From Streptomyces sp. KMM 9044 (lineage in GTDB: Bacteria; Actinomycetota; Actinomycetes; Streptomycetales; Streptomycetaceae): a stretch of DNA of 64,000 nt. The position numbers and the translations under genes were made by a program. Below, piece after piece: positions 12,638-25,560 of this stretch. Positions within the stretch are counted from its first letter, which is position 1; every line of letters starts with the position of its first letter. Under the pieces are notes generated by a model, which was not told the origin of the DNA, did no database searches, and was given only the letters and a program-made list of their open reading frames with translations. The DNA is taken from positions 868,001 to 932,000 of the forward strand of contig NZ_CP113910.1 in assembly GCF_024701375.2 (NCBI RefSeq), given 5' to 3'.

Positions 12638-13849
12638 GTGCCTTTCGCCATCTACGTTCTCGGGCTGGCCGTATTCGCCCAGGGAACGTCGGAGTTCATG
12701 CTGTCCGGGCTGGTGGAGGACATGGCCGCCGACTTGGGCGTGTCCCTCCCGGCCGTCGGCTCGCTCACCTCGGCCTTCGCCGTCGGCATGATCGTCGGCG
12801 CACCGCTGGTCGCGATGCTGAGCCTGCGATGGCCGCGCCGCCGGGCGCTGCTCGCCTTCCTCATCACCTTCCTCCTGGCCCACGTCGTGGGCGCCCTCAC
12901 CCACAGCTTCGAGGTCCTCTTCATCACGCGGGTGATCGCCGCACTGGCCAACGCGGGCTTCCTCGCCGTCGGCCTCGCGACCGCGGCGAGCATGGCAGGA
13001 CCCCAGGCCAAGAGCCGGGCGACCTCGGTGCTCCTGAGCGGGGTCACCCTCGCCTTGATCGCGGGTGTACCCCTCGGCGCCGTACTGGGCGAGGTCTGGG
13101 GCTGGCGCTCTACCTTCTGGGGTGTCGCGATCGTCTGCACCCCGGCGGTCTTCGCGGTGCTGTGGTCCGTACCGGCGACGCCCGTCGACCCTGTGGCTCC
13201 CAGCGTCCGCCACGAGCTGCGGGCGTTCCGCACGCCCCGGGCGATCATGACGCTCGTGCTCGGGGCGCTGGTCAACGGAGCGACGTTCTGCTCGTTCACG
13301 TACCTCTCGCCTGTCATCACCAATGTGACGGATCTGAGCTCCGGGTGGGTGCCTGCCACGCTGGCACTGTTCGGCATCGGGTCCTTCGTCGGGGTCAACG
13401 TGGGCGGCCGACTGGCGGACAGCCGTCCCGGCCAGGTGCTGGTGGTCGGTGGTGCGGCGCTGCTGGCGGGTTGGTTGCTCTTCGCCCTCACGGCCGCGAT
13501 CCCGGTCGTGGCGCTGATCCTCGCCTTCGTCCAGGGGGCGCTCTCGTTCGGCGTGGGCTCCACGTTGATCGCGCAGGCCCTCTACACGGCATCGGACGCC
13601 CCCACGCTGGTCGGCGGCTTCGCCACCGCCGCGATGAACGTCGGCGCTGCTGCCGGACCCGCCCTGGGTGGCCTCGCCCTGGGCGCCGACCTCGGCTACC
13701 GCTCGCCGCTGGTGGTAAGCGCAGTGCTCGTCGCTACCGCCCTGGTCCTGGCGGGCGTGGCCCGGGCCACCGGCATCACCGGCGGCAAGAGCGACACCGG
13801 CGCCACGGAGAACCGTCCAGCCGAGCGCCCGGTGCAGGCCGGTTCCTGA
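12638..13849 (+). CDS. cml: Chloramphenicol efflux transporter (Cml/Cmx-type MFS)
   Basis: 403 aa from the GTG at 12638, with GGAG 8 nt upstream. About twelve hydrophobic segments are visible. The N-terminus MPFAIYVLGLAVFAQGTSEF and the blocks LVNGATFCSFTYLSP and FVQGALSFGVGSTLI closely follow the Streptomyces Cml/CmlR proton-driven chloramphenicol exporters. It is divergent from the mosaic pseudogenes and convergent with the DAHP synthase gene. It is controlled by an upstream leader-peptide attenuator. It sits beside shikimate-derived amino-acid genes, as a self-resistance gene would. Confidence 0.92.
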   Translation: MPFAIYVLGLAVFAQGTSEFMLSGLVEDMAADLGVSLPAVGSLTSAFAVGMIVGAPLVAMLSLRWPRRRALLAFLITFLLAHVVGALTHSFEVLFITRVIAALANAGFLAVGLATAASMAGPQAKSRATSVLLSGVTLALIAGVPLGAVLGEVWGWRSTFWGVAIVCTPAVFAVLWSVPATPVDPVAPSVRHELRAFRTPRAIMTLVLGALVNGATFCSFTYLSPVITNVTDLSSGWVPATLALFGIGSFVGVNVGGRLADSRPGQVLVVGGAALLAGWLLFALTAAIPVVALILAFVQGALSFGVGSTLIAQALYTASDAPTLVGGFATAAMNVGAAAGPALGGLALGADLGYRSPLVVSAVLVATALVLAGVARATGITGGKSDTGATENRPAERPVQAGS

Positions 13850-13865
13850 CCGCCGCTCCCCGTGT

Positions 13866-13902
13866 CCGGTGGCCCGCCCTCCTCGTGGGGACGGGCCACC
13901 GG
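13866..13902. terminator. Bidirectional terminator between cml and the DAHP synthase gene
   Basis: CCGGTGGCCCG and CGGGCCACCGG form a perfect 11-bp stem with a 15-nt loop. It lies midway between two convergent genes. Confidence 0.7.
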
Positions 13903-13931
13903 CCGTATGCGCGGAGCGCACGGGACACCCC

Positions 13932-15110
13932 TCAGAGCAGGGAGAGGAAATGGGAGACCATCTCCGCCGACTGCTCGGGGTTCAGACGCGGGTCACACGT
14001 GGACCGGTAGTCCGTGAACCGCGGCGGCTCGTCCCGCTCCGACACGCACTCGGTGACCGGGTCCGGCGTCAGCTCCAGGTGGAGCCCCGCGGGCCACTGT
14101 CCGTGCGCCCCCAGCGCCCGGGTGAAGGACGCGATCTCGGCACGCATCGGCTCGATCAACCGGGTCTTGTGGCCGGACAGCTTCAGCCCGTTGCCGTGCA
14201 TGGGGTCACAGAGCCAGACGACCGGTGCGCCGTGGCGGGCGACCGCTTCGACGACCGACGGCAGGAGCCGGTCCACGTCCTTGGCACCGAAGCGCACGAT
14301 GAACGTCAGCCGCCCGGGAACGCCATCCGGGTTCAACGACCGGCTCAAGGCGACCGCGTCGCATGGCGAAACCGACGGCCCCAGCTTGACGCCGATCGGA
14401 TTGTGCACGGCCTGGGCGAGGGCGACGTGGGCGCTGTCCTCCCGGCGCGTCCGCTCGCCGATCCACCCGAAGTGGGCGGAACTACTGTACGTACCGTGCG
14501 CGCCCCTTCTCACCAGCGGCCGTTCGTAGGGCAGGAGAAGCAACTCGTGGGAGGCGTAGACCCGTTCCAGGACGGGCCGCCCCGCCCAGGAGTGCCGGAT
14601 CTCGTCGAGAACGAGCCGCGAGCACGTGTACGCGGTGAGGAGCCGACGGGGCTCCGGGGTCCTGGCCACCGGTTCGAACTCGGGCTCGTTCACGGCGTCA
14701 CCGCAGTAGCTGGGCATCTGCCGTCCCGAGCCCGAGTCATCGGTCTCGAACGGCGACGAGCGCGGCTTTCCGTACTGGCCGGCGATGCGACCGACTGCCA
14801 CCGCAGGCAGCCCGCTGCCGGCCCGCATGATCGCGGCGAGACCCTGGAGGTTGTCCACCTTCTGCCGGACCAGTTCCGGAACGGCCTCGTGGAAACGTTC
14901 GGCGCAGTCACTGCCCTGGATGAGGAGCGCCGAGCCGCGGGCGACCAGGTCCATCCCGCTCATCAGGTCGACGACCTCGTTCTCGGTGGTGAGGACGGGC
15001 AGCCCGGCCAGCTCCCGTTCCACTTCGTCGAGCGCCTCCGGGTCCGGCCAGTAGGGCTGTTGCGCCGCCGTCCGCCCGGCCAGGGACGCAAGCGTCGTGG
15101 TCGCGTGCAT
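13932..15110 (-). CDS. Class II (plant-type) DAHP synthase
   Basis: 392 aa from the ATG at 15110, preceded by GGAGGAG; an earlier in-frame start at 15251 only adds unstructured residues. It joins phosphoenolpyruvate and erythrose-4-phosphate, the first step of the shikimate pathway. The metal-binding Cys is in QGSDCAERF (C69), with DPMHGNG near residue 303. It is somewhat shorter than housekeeping class II enzymes and may lack part of the regulatory N-terminus. Its place beside chorismate mutase, dehydrogenase and aminodeoxychorismate synthase genes marks it as a dedicated copy feeding a natural-product pathway, like CmlE of the chloramphenicol cluster. Confidence 0.92.
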   Translation of the reverse strand: MHATTTLASLAGRTAAQQPYWPDPEALDEVERELAGLPVLTTENEVVDLMSGMDLVARGSALLIQGSDCAERFHEAVPELVRQKVDNLQGLAAIMRAGSGLPAVAVGRIAGQYGKPRSSPFETDDSGSGRQMPSYCGDAVNEPEFEPVARTPEPRRLLTAYTCSRLVLDEIRHSWAGRPVLERVYASHELLLLPYERPLVRRGAHGTYSSSAHFGWIGERTRREDSAHVALAQAVHNPIGVKLGPSVSPCDAVALSRSLNPDGVPGRLTFIVRFGAKDVDRLLPSVVEAVARHGAPVVWLCDPMHGNGLKLSGHKTRLIEPMRAEIASFTRALGAHGQWPAGLHLELTPDPVTECVSERDEPPRFTDYRSTCDPRLNPEQSAEMVSHFLSLL

Positions 15111-15190
15111 CGTGGTCTCCTCCGCCCTCCACGGAAAGGTGCCGTCAGGGCTGTGATGGGTGTCGTGCGAGGTGGTCCGGAGGGACGGGC

Positions 15191-15502
15191 TCAACGCCGG
15201 TCCTCGGACGTCAGGCTCTCCCGGCTCATCACCCGGTCCTCGACGCGGCACATCTCCGTGATGATCGCGTCGTAGAGGTTCACCAGGAACGTCTCGTCGA
15301 GGCCGTGGTCGGACGCGTAGCGGGCAGCCCTCTCCTTGACCAGGTTGACCCGGCCGGGCTGCATCATCGGGACACCGTGCAGGGACTTGTACCGCGCGAT
15401 GCGGACGCCGCAGTCGATGCGGCGGCGCAGCGTGTCCAGGAGAGTGCCGTCGAGAAAGTCGAGTTCCGTGCGCAGCCGGTGCAGCTCGTCCTGCTCGGTC
15501 AT
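15191..15502 (-). CDS. papB: AroQ-type chorismate mutase (PapB/CmlD-like, 4-amino-4-deoxychorismate mutase)
   Basis: 103 aa, all-helical AroQ fold. Residues matching the E. coli chorismate mutase active site are R11, R28, K39 and R51, but the position of Q88 is E88. In this cluster it should rearrange 4-amino-4-deoxychorismate to 4-amino-4-deoxyprephenate. The start is the ATG before [10 protein letters not shown]; upstream codons back to 15634 look non-coding. It lies between the DAHP synthase and dehydrogenase genes on the same strand. Confidence 0.87.
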   Translation of the reverse strand: MTEQDELHRLRTELDFLDGTLLDTLRRRIDCGVRIARYKSLHGVPMMQPGRVNLVKERAARYASDHGLDETFLVNLYDAIITEMCRVEDRVMSRESLTSEDRR

Positions 15503-15614
15503 CGGTCCGTCTCCCCTTCGTCGTCGGTGCGGTGGATGGTGCGAAACAGCTCCCGGCAGTGGTCCTGTCGCGCCGCGAGCTCGGGTCCCATGAGCCGGCG
15601 GAGGACTCTGCTGC

Positions 15615-20259
<4,645 letters not shown>

Positions 20260-20282
<23 letters not shown>

Positions 20283-20430
20283 CGTTTGCTATGCGGCAGG
20301 GGCCAGCGTAACCGATCGCTGTTCGAAGGCGATCGGACTGATGTAGCCAAGCCCCGAGTGCCTGCGTCGTGTGTTGTAGCGGGTGACCCACCGGAACACT
20401 GCGAGGCGGGCCTCACGCGACCCTGACCAG
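20260..20430 (-). mobile_element. IS3-family transposase remnant (C-terminal end)
   Basis: Leftward codons ending at the TAG at 20289 read EARLAVFRWVTRYN, TRRRHSGLGYISPIAFEQ and LAPAA. This is the extreme C-terminus of an IS3-family DDE transposase. The rest of the gene is absent. GGTGTCCACG...GGGGGAAGC just past the stop (20260-20285) resembles an IS terminal repeat and runs into the CmlA-like gene. Start and end are approximate. Confidence 0.75.
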
Positions 20431-20697
20431 CGTTTCTTTCCGCAGCACGGCTGGTCTCCCGACGTGGGTGAGACGCGTCATCAGCAGGAGGACCCCAGCG
20501 CCCACCGTTCCTTCCACACGGCCGAGCACGGCGGCGGGAAGGGCTCGGGACGGACGAAGTCCAGGGAGGAGACGAAGTCCGTGCCGGGGGAGACGGCGCA
20601 GAGCGACAGCGCACGCGGCGAGGAGTACGCCCACAACGACGAGAAGGGCCGGCGGGACACGGGACCCCGGGGGCCGCTCCCGGCGCCCCAGCGGCAC
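20413..20697 (-). CDS. Possible small membrane protein, uncertain
   Basis: 94 codons with a hydrophobic segment (ALLVVVGVLLAACAVAL) and a second, weaker one near VGAGVLLLM. I do not recognise it. Its 3' end overlaps the transposase remnant, so it may be a gene cut by the insertion or chance coding. Other frames here are equally open, so support is weak. Confidence 0.22.
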   Translation of the reverse strand: MPLGRRERPPGSRVPPALLVVVGVLLAACAVALRRLPRHGLRLLPGLRPSRALPAAVLGRVEGTVGAGVLLLMTRLTHVGRPAVLRKETLVRVA

Positions 20698-20815
20698 CAG
20701 GGACGCCTCCGCGAAGACCGGCGTCGATCCACAGGACCCGCAACCCCGGCCCCCGGCGCCCCCGGGGACCGGCCGCCACCGAGGCCGGTGCTCCGGTCCT
20801 ACGCCCGCCGTGTGC

Positions 20816-21247
20816 TCACGGCGTCTGGCCGGGGGTGCGGCGGGCCTCCTTCATCTCCGCCTCGTACACGTGCTCGCGTCCCTCGAGAAGTTCGCGCCGG
20901 ATGCGGGCCTCGGCGTCTGCGAAGGGCCGGTAGTAGTGGGTGTTGTACTCCTCGACGATCTCGAAGGTCCAGTGCCCGGGGATGACGTTCCGGCCCACGA
21001 TGTCGTGCTGCAGCCGATCGGCCTGGGCATGGTGGCCCCCGGCGCGCAGGTGTTCCAGCGCCTCGTCCAGCTTCAGGTCCGCACCGCCGGTCAGCTGGTG
21101 GAAGGCGTAGAGGCTGCCCCGGGCCCGTTCCACGGTCTCCAGAGCCTCCGAGAGCGCGCCCAGGGCCTTCACCGTGGTGTCGGTGGCGCCGTCGGGCCGA
21201 CGGTGCGACCGGTCGGGGCCCCGGGGCTCGTCCGGTTTCTCGTTCAT
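20816..21247 (-). CDS. Conserved hypothetical protein, 143 aa
   Basis: A soluble, helical, charged protein: TVKALGALSEALETVERARG, then FHQLTGGADLKLDEALEHL and ELLEGREHVYEAEMKEARR. It has no signal or membrane segment. Codon use is normal for the window and a good start precedes MNEKPDEP. I do not know a function; similar proteins are widespread in Streptomyces as far as I recall. Confidence 0.72.
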   Translation of the reverse strand: MNEKPDEPRGPDRSHRRPDGATDTTVKALGALSEALETVERARGSLYAFHQLTGGADLKLDEALEHLRAGGHHAQADRLQHDIVGRNVIPGHWTFEIVEEYNTHYYRPFADAEARIRRELLEGREHVYEAEMKEARRTPGQTP

Positions 21248-21329
21248 GGTTCTCCTGTGTCGTCGGCGGGTGAGCGGCCCGCCGCCCTGGTACGCCTCGG
21301 ACGACGCTGCGCCCGTGCGTACCGGCCCG

Positions 21330-21638
21330 TCACGGCAGTGGGGTACCGCCGGCCGCGTTGACGATCTCGCCGGTGATGTAGCCCGCCTGCGGGGAGGCCG
21401 GGAAGACGTAGACGGGTGCCATCTCGGCCGGCTGGGCGGGACGGCCGAGCGGTGACTGCTTCCCGAACTCCTGGGTGTCCGGGAGCGTCGCGGGAATCAG
21501 CGGTGTCCAGACGGGGCCGGGCGCGACCGCGTTGACGCGGATGCCGTCCTTGGCCAGTATCTGCGCGAGCCCCTGGGTGAAGGTGACGATCGCGCCCTTC
21601 GTCATGGCGTAGTCCAGCAGGTGGGGACTGGGCTTGTA
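21330..21638 (-). pseudogene. C-terminal fragment of a short-chain dehydrogenase (SDR)
   Basis: About 100 codons match the end of an SDR: YKPSPHLLDYAMTKG with the catalytic Tyr and Lys, then VTFTQGLAQIL, GIRVNAVAPGPVWTPLIP and YITGEIVNAAGG. The Rossmann half (GxxxGxG and about 190 residues) is absent. Upstream sequence becomes unrelated and runs into the flavodoxin-like gene. There is no start codon of its own. Confidence 0.78.
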
Positions 21639-21672
21639 GGTCTCCCGGTACCGTCCTGATGCCTGCGGATGC

Positions 21673-22275
21673 TCACCCCGGGGGGTAGGGCGATTCCTCG
21701 AGGAGTTTCGCCAGGTGCGCGGCGTTGGCCGCCATGGCCTTGGTGGTGGCGGCCACGGCGTCGGGGGTGGCCTCCAGGTCCTGGTAGTCCGTGCCCTGCT
21801 GGGCTTCGCCGACCCAGTAGGTGACCGCACCCGGCGACAGCGAGAACCCGAGGTCGTTGAGCCCCTGGAAGAGATCCGCGCTCACCTTGTGCGCGCCGTC
21901 CTCGTTGCCCACGACGGCGACCAGGCCGACCTTGCCGCTGAACAGCCGGCGTCCCTGCGCGTCGGTCTCCGAGATGTCGGCGTTCAGGCGTTCCAGGACG
22001 CGCTGGCAGAGGCTGGAGGGGTGGCCGAGCCAGATAGGGGTGGCCAGGAGCACGATGTCGGCGGCCATCACCTTCTCCCACAGCCTGGGCCAGTCGTCTC
22101 CGTCACCCATGTCGCGGGCGATGCCCGGCCGGATGTCGTGGTCGACGACGCGGACCGTCTCGCCCTCCACACCTAGGCCGGCGAGTTCCGACATCACCTG
22201 CTCGGCGAGGTGGTGGCTGCTGGAACGGTCGGGCGAGGGGTCGAGTGTGCAGACGATTGCGACAGCGCGGGTCAT
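21673..22275 (-). CDS. Flavodoxin-like NAD(P)H-dependent FMN reductase
   Basis: 200 aa from the ATG at 22275 with GGAGGA 5 nt upstream. It starts with a flavin phosphate loop (CTLDPSPDRSSSHHLAEQV). ATPIWLGHPSSLCQRVLERL and VGNEDGAHKVSADL are typical of NADPH-dependent FMN reductase/WrbA-like proteins. It probably reduces quinones or flavin. The gene follows a C-rich leader and precedes an SDR fragment. Confidence 0.85.
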   Translation of the reverse strand: MTRAVAIVCTLDPSPDRSSSHHLAEQVMSELAGLGVEGETVRVVDHDIRPGIARDMGDGDDWPRLWEKVMAADIVLLATPIWLGHPSSLCQRVLERLNADISETDAQGRRLFSGKVGLVAVVGNEDGAHKVSADLFQGLNDLGFSLSPGAVTYWVGEAQQGTDYQDLEATPDAVAATTKAMAANAAHLAKLLEESPYPPG

Positions 22276-22285
22276 GAATCCTCCT

Positions 22286-22340
22286 GGTCGGTCGGGGTCG
22301 GGGTCGGGGTCGGCCGCCGGGGTCGGCCGCCGGGGTCGGA
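22286..22340 (+). repeat. GGGGTC-type tandem repeat, possible G-quadruplex
   Basis: The + strand has five G4 runs separated by TC or TCGGCCGCC (GGGGTCGGGGTCGGGGTCGG ...). It lies in the 5' leader of the leftward flavodoxin-like gene, where the transcript would be C-rich. Confidence 0.65.
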
Positions 22341-22790
22341 TCACGGTGGGGGCTTCCGCGGGGAGTGCTCGACAGCGTCGGCCAGCCGGGCGAGCATGGT
22401 GCGGTGGCGCGGTTGGATCGGGGCGTCGACGACCGTGTTGTGGAGCACCCCGCCCGGGCCGCGCAAGGGGTGCTCGTTGATGGTGACCAGTGTGTTCTCG
22501 CCCCAGGGCCGCACCTCGAGAGCGGTCCGCGCGGTGCCGAGCCATCCGCTGTCGGCTTCCCGCTCCAGGATGAAGGGCGCTTCGCACCGCCGGACGACGG
22601 TGCTCCCCGCCACCGACCACGGCGCCAGATGAACGGTGTACACGATGCTGGAGCCCGCGTGGGGCCGCACGCCCGCGTCGGGCCGTGTCCCGGACGTGCC
22701 GACCACCCAGTCGGCGTAGCGCGTGCCGTCGGCGAGCACCGCCCAGACGTCAGCGGGCGGACGTTCGATCAGCCGGTGCCGTTCAACCAT
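22341..22790 (-). CDS. SRPBCC-family (START/polyketide cyclase-like) protein
   Basis: 149 aa. RHRLIERPPADVWAVLADG, YADWVVGT and the later strand-turn pattern fit the SRPBCC fold, a ligand-binding cavity without fixed catalytic residues. It lies about 65 bp upstream of the flavodoxin-like gene on the same strand. The ligand is unknown. Confidence 0.78.
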   Translation of the reverse strand: MVERHRLIERPPADVWAVLADGTRYADWVVGTSGTRPDAGVRPHAGSSIVYTVHLAPWSVAGSTVVRRCEAPFILEREADSGWLGTARTALEVRPWGENTLVTINEHPLRGPGGVLHNTVVDAPIQPRHRTMLARLADAVEHSPRKPPP

Positions 22791-22968
22791 GGATCCTCCA
22801 GTTCACGGTGGGCTCACTGGTGGTAGTCCTGGTGCCCAGCCTGTCGCGGCTCACCCCCGCTCTTCCACTTTTGCACGCATCCCGGGGATCCGCCGCCTGT
22901 CGGCCGTGGGCCGGTCGCCCCGGCAGCGGGTGACGTGTCCGGCACCGGCGCGCCCCGGACGGGACGGG

Positions 22969-24003
22969 TCAGAGCGGTCCGCGCAGACTGGTGCGTCCGT
23001 CGCGCCAGGCGGTGAGCGTCTTCTCGGCCAGGCGCGCGTCCAGCAGATCGGTGGCGTGGACACCGAACGCCACGTCCGCCTCCAGCCACGGTTCCTCCTC
23101 CAGCAGCCCGCCCACCACGTCGCGGCGGACGACCTGTTCGTGGACGGCGTCGGCCTCCACGTGCTCGGCGTAGAAGTGGACGGCCGCTTCCCCGGCACCC
23201 GTCCGGCGCATCGCCTCGGCCAGCCGACGGGAGGCCGGCGACGAGGTGACCTCGACGGCGGCGAAGTGTCCCACCAGCGCGCCGCGCAGAGCGCGGTGCA
23301 GGCCGAACATCGACATCAGGTTGACGATCGCCAGCATCTCCGCCGTCGCCACGCCGACATACCGGCCGTACGTCGTGTCCAGGCCCAGGTCCCTCATCAG
23401 GTCCGCGAAGAGCCGCGAGTGCATCCGTGCCGCCTGTCCGGCACCGAACTCGTCGTACTCGACCGCGACCATGGCCGCCTTCGCCCTGCCGCGCAGCCGG
23501 GGGATCACCCAGGCATGCGGATCGGCTTCCTTGAGGTGGTAGAGCGAACGCTGGGCCGCGTACTCACGCAGCTGCCACAGTTCCCCTTCGTCCCGGAGAT
23601 GGCCCGAAAGACCACCGGCCTCCACGGGCTCGACGAGGATCCCGGCGAACGCCTCCTCCAGGCCGGCGCCGCGCTCGGTGTCCGCGCGCAGCGCGTCCAG
23701 GAAGCGACGTTCCAGATCGGCGCGCAGCCCGAGCAGCCCCGGATTCCACTCCCAGGCGGAGTCGACGTCGTGGAACCCGCGGTAGTGCAGTTCGTAGCAG
23801 AGGTAGAGCGCGAGGTGGAGGTCCTCTCCGTACGGATCGGCCTCGTCGGCCGCCCCGCGCGACGACAGGGGAATCCCGTCGCCGGGGTCGCCCCGCAGGG
23901 CGCGGACGACTCCGTGGCTGAGGTCGCCGCGGCCCGCCGGCAGGGCGGGCCCGGTCAGAGGGGTGTCGGACTCCTGAGCTGTCTTCACTTGAACCGTCTT
24001 CAC
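22969..24003 (-). CDS. Haem-oxygenase-like di-iron protein (HDO / iron-containing redox enzyme family)
   Basis: 344 aa, mostly helical. Likely iron ligands sit in EYDEFGAGQAARMH (E182, H195) and in AEHVEADAVHE (E280, D285, H288), the pattern of HDO enzymes such as UndA and SznF-type N-oxygenases. These oxidise small substrates with O2. The start overlaps the CDGSH gene stop by 4 nt (ATGA), so the two are translated together. The Fe-S protein could supply electrons. The substrate is unknown. Confidence 0.8.
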   Translation of the reverse strand: MKTVQVKTAQESDTPLTGPALPAGRGDLSHGVVRALRGDPGDGIPLSSRGAADEADPYGEDLHLALYLCYELHYRGFHDVDSAWEWNPGLLGLRADLERRFLDALRADTERGAGLEEAFAGILVEPVEAGGLSGHLRDEGELWQLREYAAQRSLYHLKEADPHAWVIPRLRGRAKAAMVAVEYDEFGAGQAARMHSRLFADLMRDLGLDTTYGRYVGVATAEMLAIVNLMSMFGLHRALRGALVGHFAAVEVTSSPASRRLAEAMRRTGAGEAAVHFYAEHVEADAVHEQVVRRDVVGGLLEEEPWLEADVAFGVHATDLLDARLAEKTLTAWRDGRTSLRGPL

Positions 24004-24341
24004 TCTGCTGCCTCACCACGCGGGCCGGCAGTCCGGACAGCGGTCTCGTCGGCAGTACGTCCGGCATCCGGGCCGGCACGTTGTGCCGGCTTGTCCTTGC
24101 CGGCCGCGGGGCGCCCGGTGCGAGGGCCTCGGCCCGCGGAGTCCCTGACCCTGCGGCGGTGGCTGGTGTCGCACCACGGGTAGGTCCTGCTGCGTCGGCA
24201 GGCGCACAGGGCCACCACGAAACGGTCCGACGTGACCGTGCTCCCGTCGTCGAGGATCACTTCGACCGGCCCCTCCAGGAGCACCGGCCCGTCCGTCGTC
24301 GGCGTCACGCGGTGCGGCCTGTCACCGGATGCGGTCGGCAC
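24000..24341 (-). CDS. CDGSH-type iron-sulfur protein
   Basis: 113 aa. The cluster motif CACRRSRTYPWCDTSH (C-x-C-x2-S-x3-P-x-C-D-x2-H) binds a [2Fe-2S] centre through three Cys and one His. The C-terminal 50 residues are Pro/Arg-rich and probably disordered. It overlaps the methyltransferase gene by 20 nt upstream and the HDO gene by 4 nt downstream. It is the likely electron carrier of this three-gene unit. Confidence 0.88.
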   Translation of the reverse strand: MPTASGDRPHRVTPTTDGPVLLEGPVEVILDDGSTVTSDRFVVALCACRRSRTYPWCDTSHRRRVRDSAGRGPRTGRPAAGKDKPAQRAGPDAGRTADETAVRTAGPRGEAAE

Positions 24342-25008
24342 GGATGATCACCAACTCTTCCTTCTCGTCATCGGGCGCGATCAGACCGCGGCCCGTGAGC
24401 CACTTCCTGCGTGCCGAGAGCACCGGGCCGAAAGGCACGCGACGCCGGTCGGTCACCTCGGCCCGCAGGCCGGACCGCTCCAGACGCCCCAGGGTGGCGG
24501 ACACCCCGCACAGGGCCGAGTGCACCAGCAGCACAGCTCCGCCGGGGCGCAGCAGGTCCGCCGCTCCGTCGCACAGGCGGTCGACGAGGAGGCGTCCGTC
24601 GTGACCCGCGTCCCAGGCCCTGGCAGAGCCCCGCCGGGGTGGTGCGGCGTCCGGAGCGGGCACGTACGGCGGATTGCTGAGGATGAGGTCGAACCGCCGT
24701 CCGGTGGCGGGGGCCAGGAGATCCCCCCGGACGACGTCGATCCTCAGTCCGGCGATCGCCGCGTTCACACGGGTGGTGAGCACGGCGCGGCGGGTGCGGT
24801 CGACCGCCGACACGTGTGCTCCCCGCCGTGCCGCGGCGAGGGCGAGCACACCCGATCCCGTTCCGACGTCCAGGACCTCCGTGCCGGGGCCGATCGCCTC
24901 GCGTTCCAGGGCCTCCCGCAGCAGCAGCGTGTCCTCCTGAGGCGCGTAGACACCCCGCGGCGCCATCACCCGACCCCCCAGGTTGTACGTTCCCAGCAGA
25001 CCTGGCAT
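24322..25008 (-). CDS. HemK2/MTQ2-like SAM-dependent methyltransferase
   Basis: 228 aa from 25008 with GAGGTG upstream. The SAM-binding motif VLDVGTGSGVLALAAA and the catalytic NPPY (SNPPYVPAPD) place it among N5-glutamine/N6-adenine type methyltransferases. It is first in an overlapping three-gene unit with the CDGSH and HDO genes. That context is unlike ordinary release-factor methylation and suggests a specialised substrate. Confidence 0.85.
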   Translation of the reverse strand: MPGLLGTYNLGGRVMAPRGVYAPQEDTLLLREALEREAIGPGTEVLDVGTGSGVLALAAARRGAHVSAVDRTRRAVLTTRVNAAIAGLRIDVVRGDLLAPATGRRFDLILSNPPYVPAPDAAPPRRGSARAWDAGHDGRLLVDRLCDGAADLLRPGGAVLLVHSALCGVSATLGRLERSGLRAEVTDRRRVPFGPVLSARRKWLTGRGLIAPDDEKEELVIIRADRIR

Positions 25009-25560
25009 CGGCTCACCTCACGCATCCGGTTGAAGCGCACCCTTCACGCTGTTCTCACGACGGCCCAGTGCCTAGTGCCCGTGGAGGAGGTGTTCAATCA
25101 ACGGTTCTGTCCCGTTACCGGTGGTACCGAAGGGCGGCCGGGCCCCGCGGCCGAAGCCGTGGAGGCCCCGGCGGGCCGGCCCACCTGGGCGCGGCGGCCC
25201 GCCGGAGCGGTCGGCCGGCGGGTCAGTGGCCCGCGACGACCCCGGAGAGTTCGTTGGTGCTCTTGGGCAGGGTCACTGAGGTGACCTTGGCGTCTGCCGA
25301 ACCGGTCCGGTGGTCCCCGGCCCGCGGTCCGAAGCACGCGCCCGTCGTCGCCCTGTCCGGGCCGGCGCCCCACCCGGCCCTGCACGGCCGGCCCGTGCCC
25401 GGTGCGGTGCGGGCGAATTCCGCGCCACACCCGCACCCCTTCGGACAAACGGCCGGAGAAACGAACTGAAGTGCGCGACAACACTGTTGGGACGTAAGTT
25501 GTGGTGCAACACACCCACTGGCTGAATACGCCTGCCTCGACTGAGAGACGGACCGTACCC
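25009..25560. other. Intergenic region, no clear gene
   Basis: About 550 bp between divergent genes. A leftward stretch ending at 25223 (KVTSVTLPKSTNELSGVVAG) looks like the tail of an exported protein but has no recognisable body, so it may be a gene remnant. The right part (25440-25560) should hold the promoter of the DUF574 methyltransferase. Confidence 0.45.

Noticed and set aside
25271-25286. GGTCAC-TGAG-GTGACC palindrome as an operator
   Set aside because: Short, lies in a stretch that may be coding, and is not positioned at a promoter.
25223-25300. Tail-like stretch resembling the C-terminus of an exported protein
   Set aside because: No upstream body in any frame; a remnant is possible but cannot be shown.
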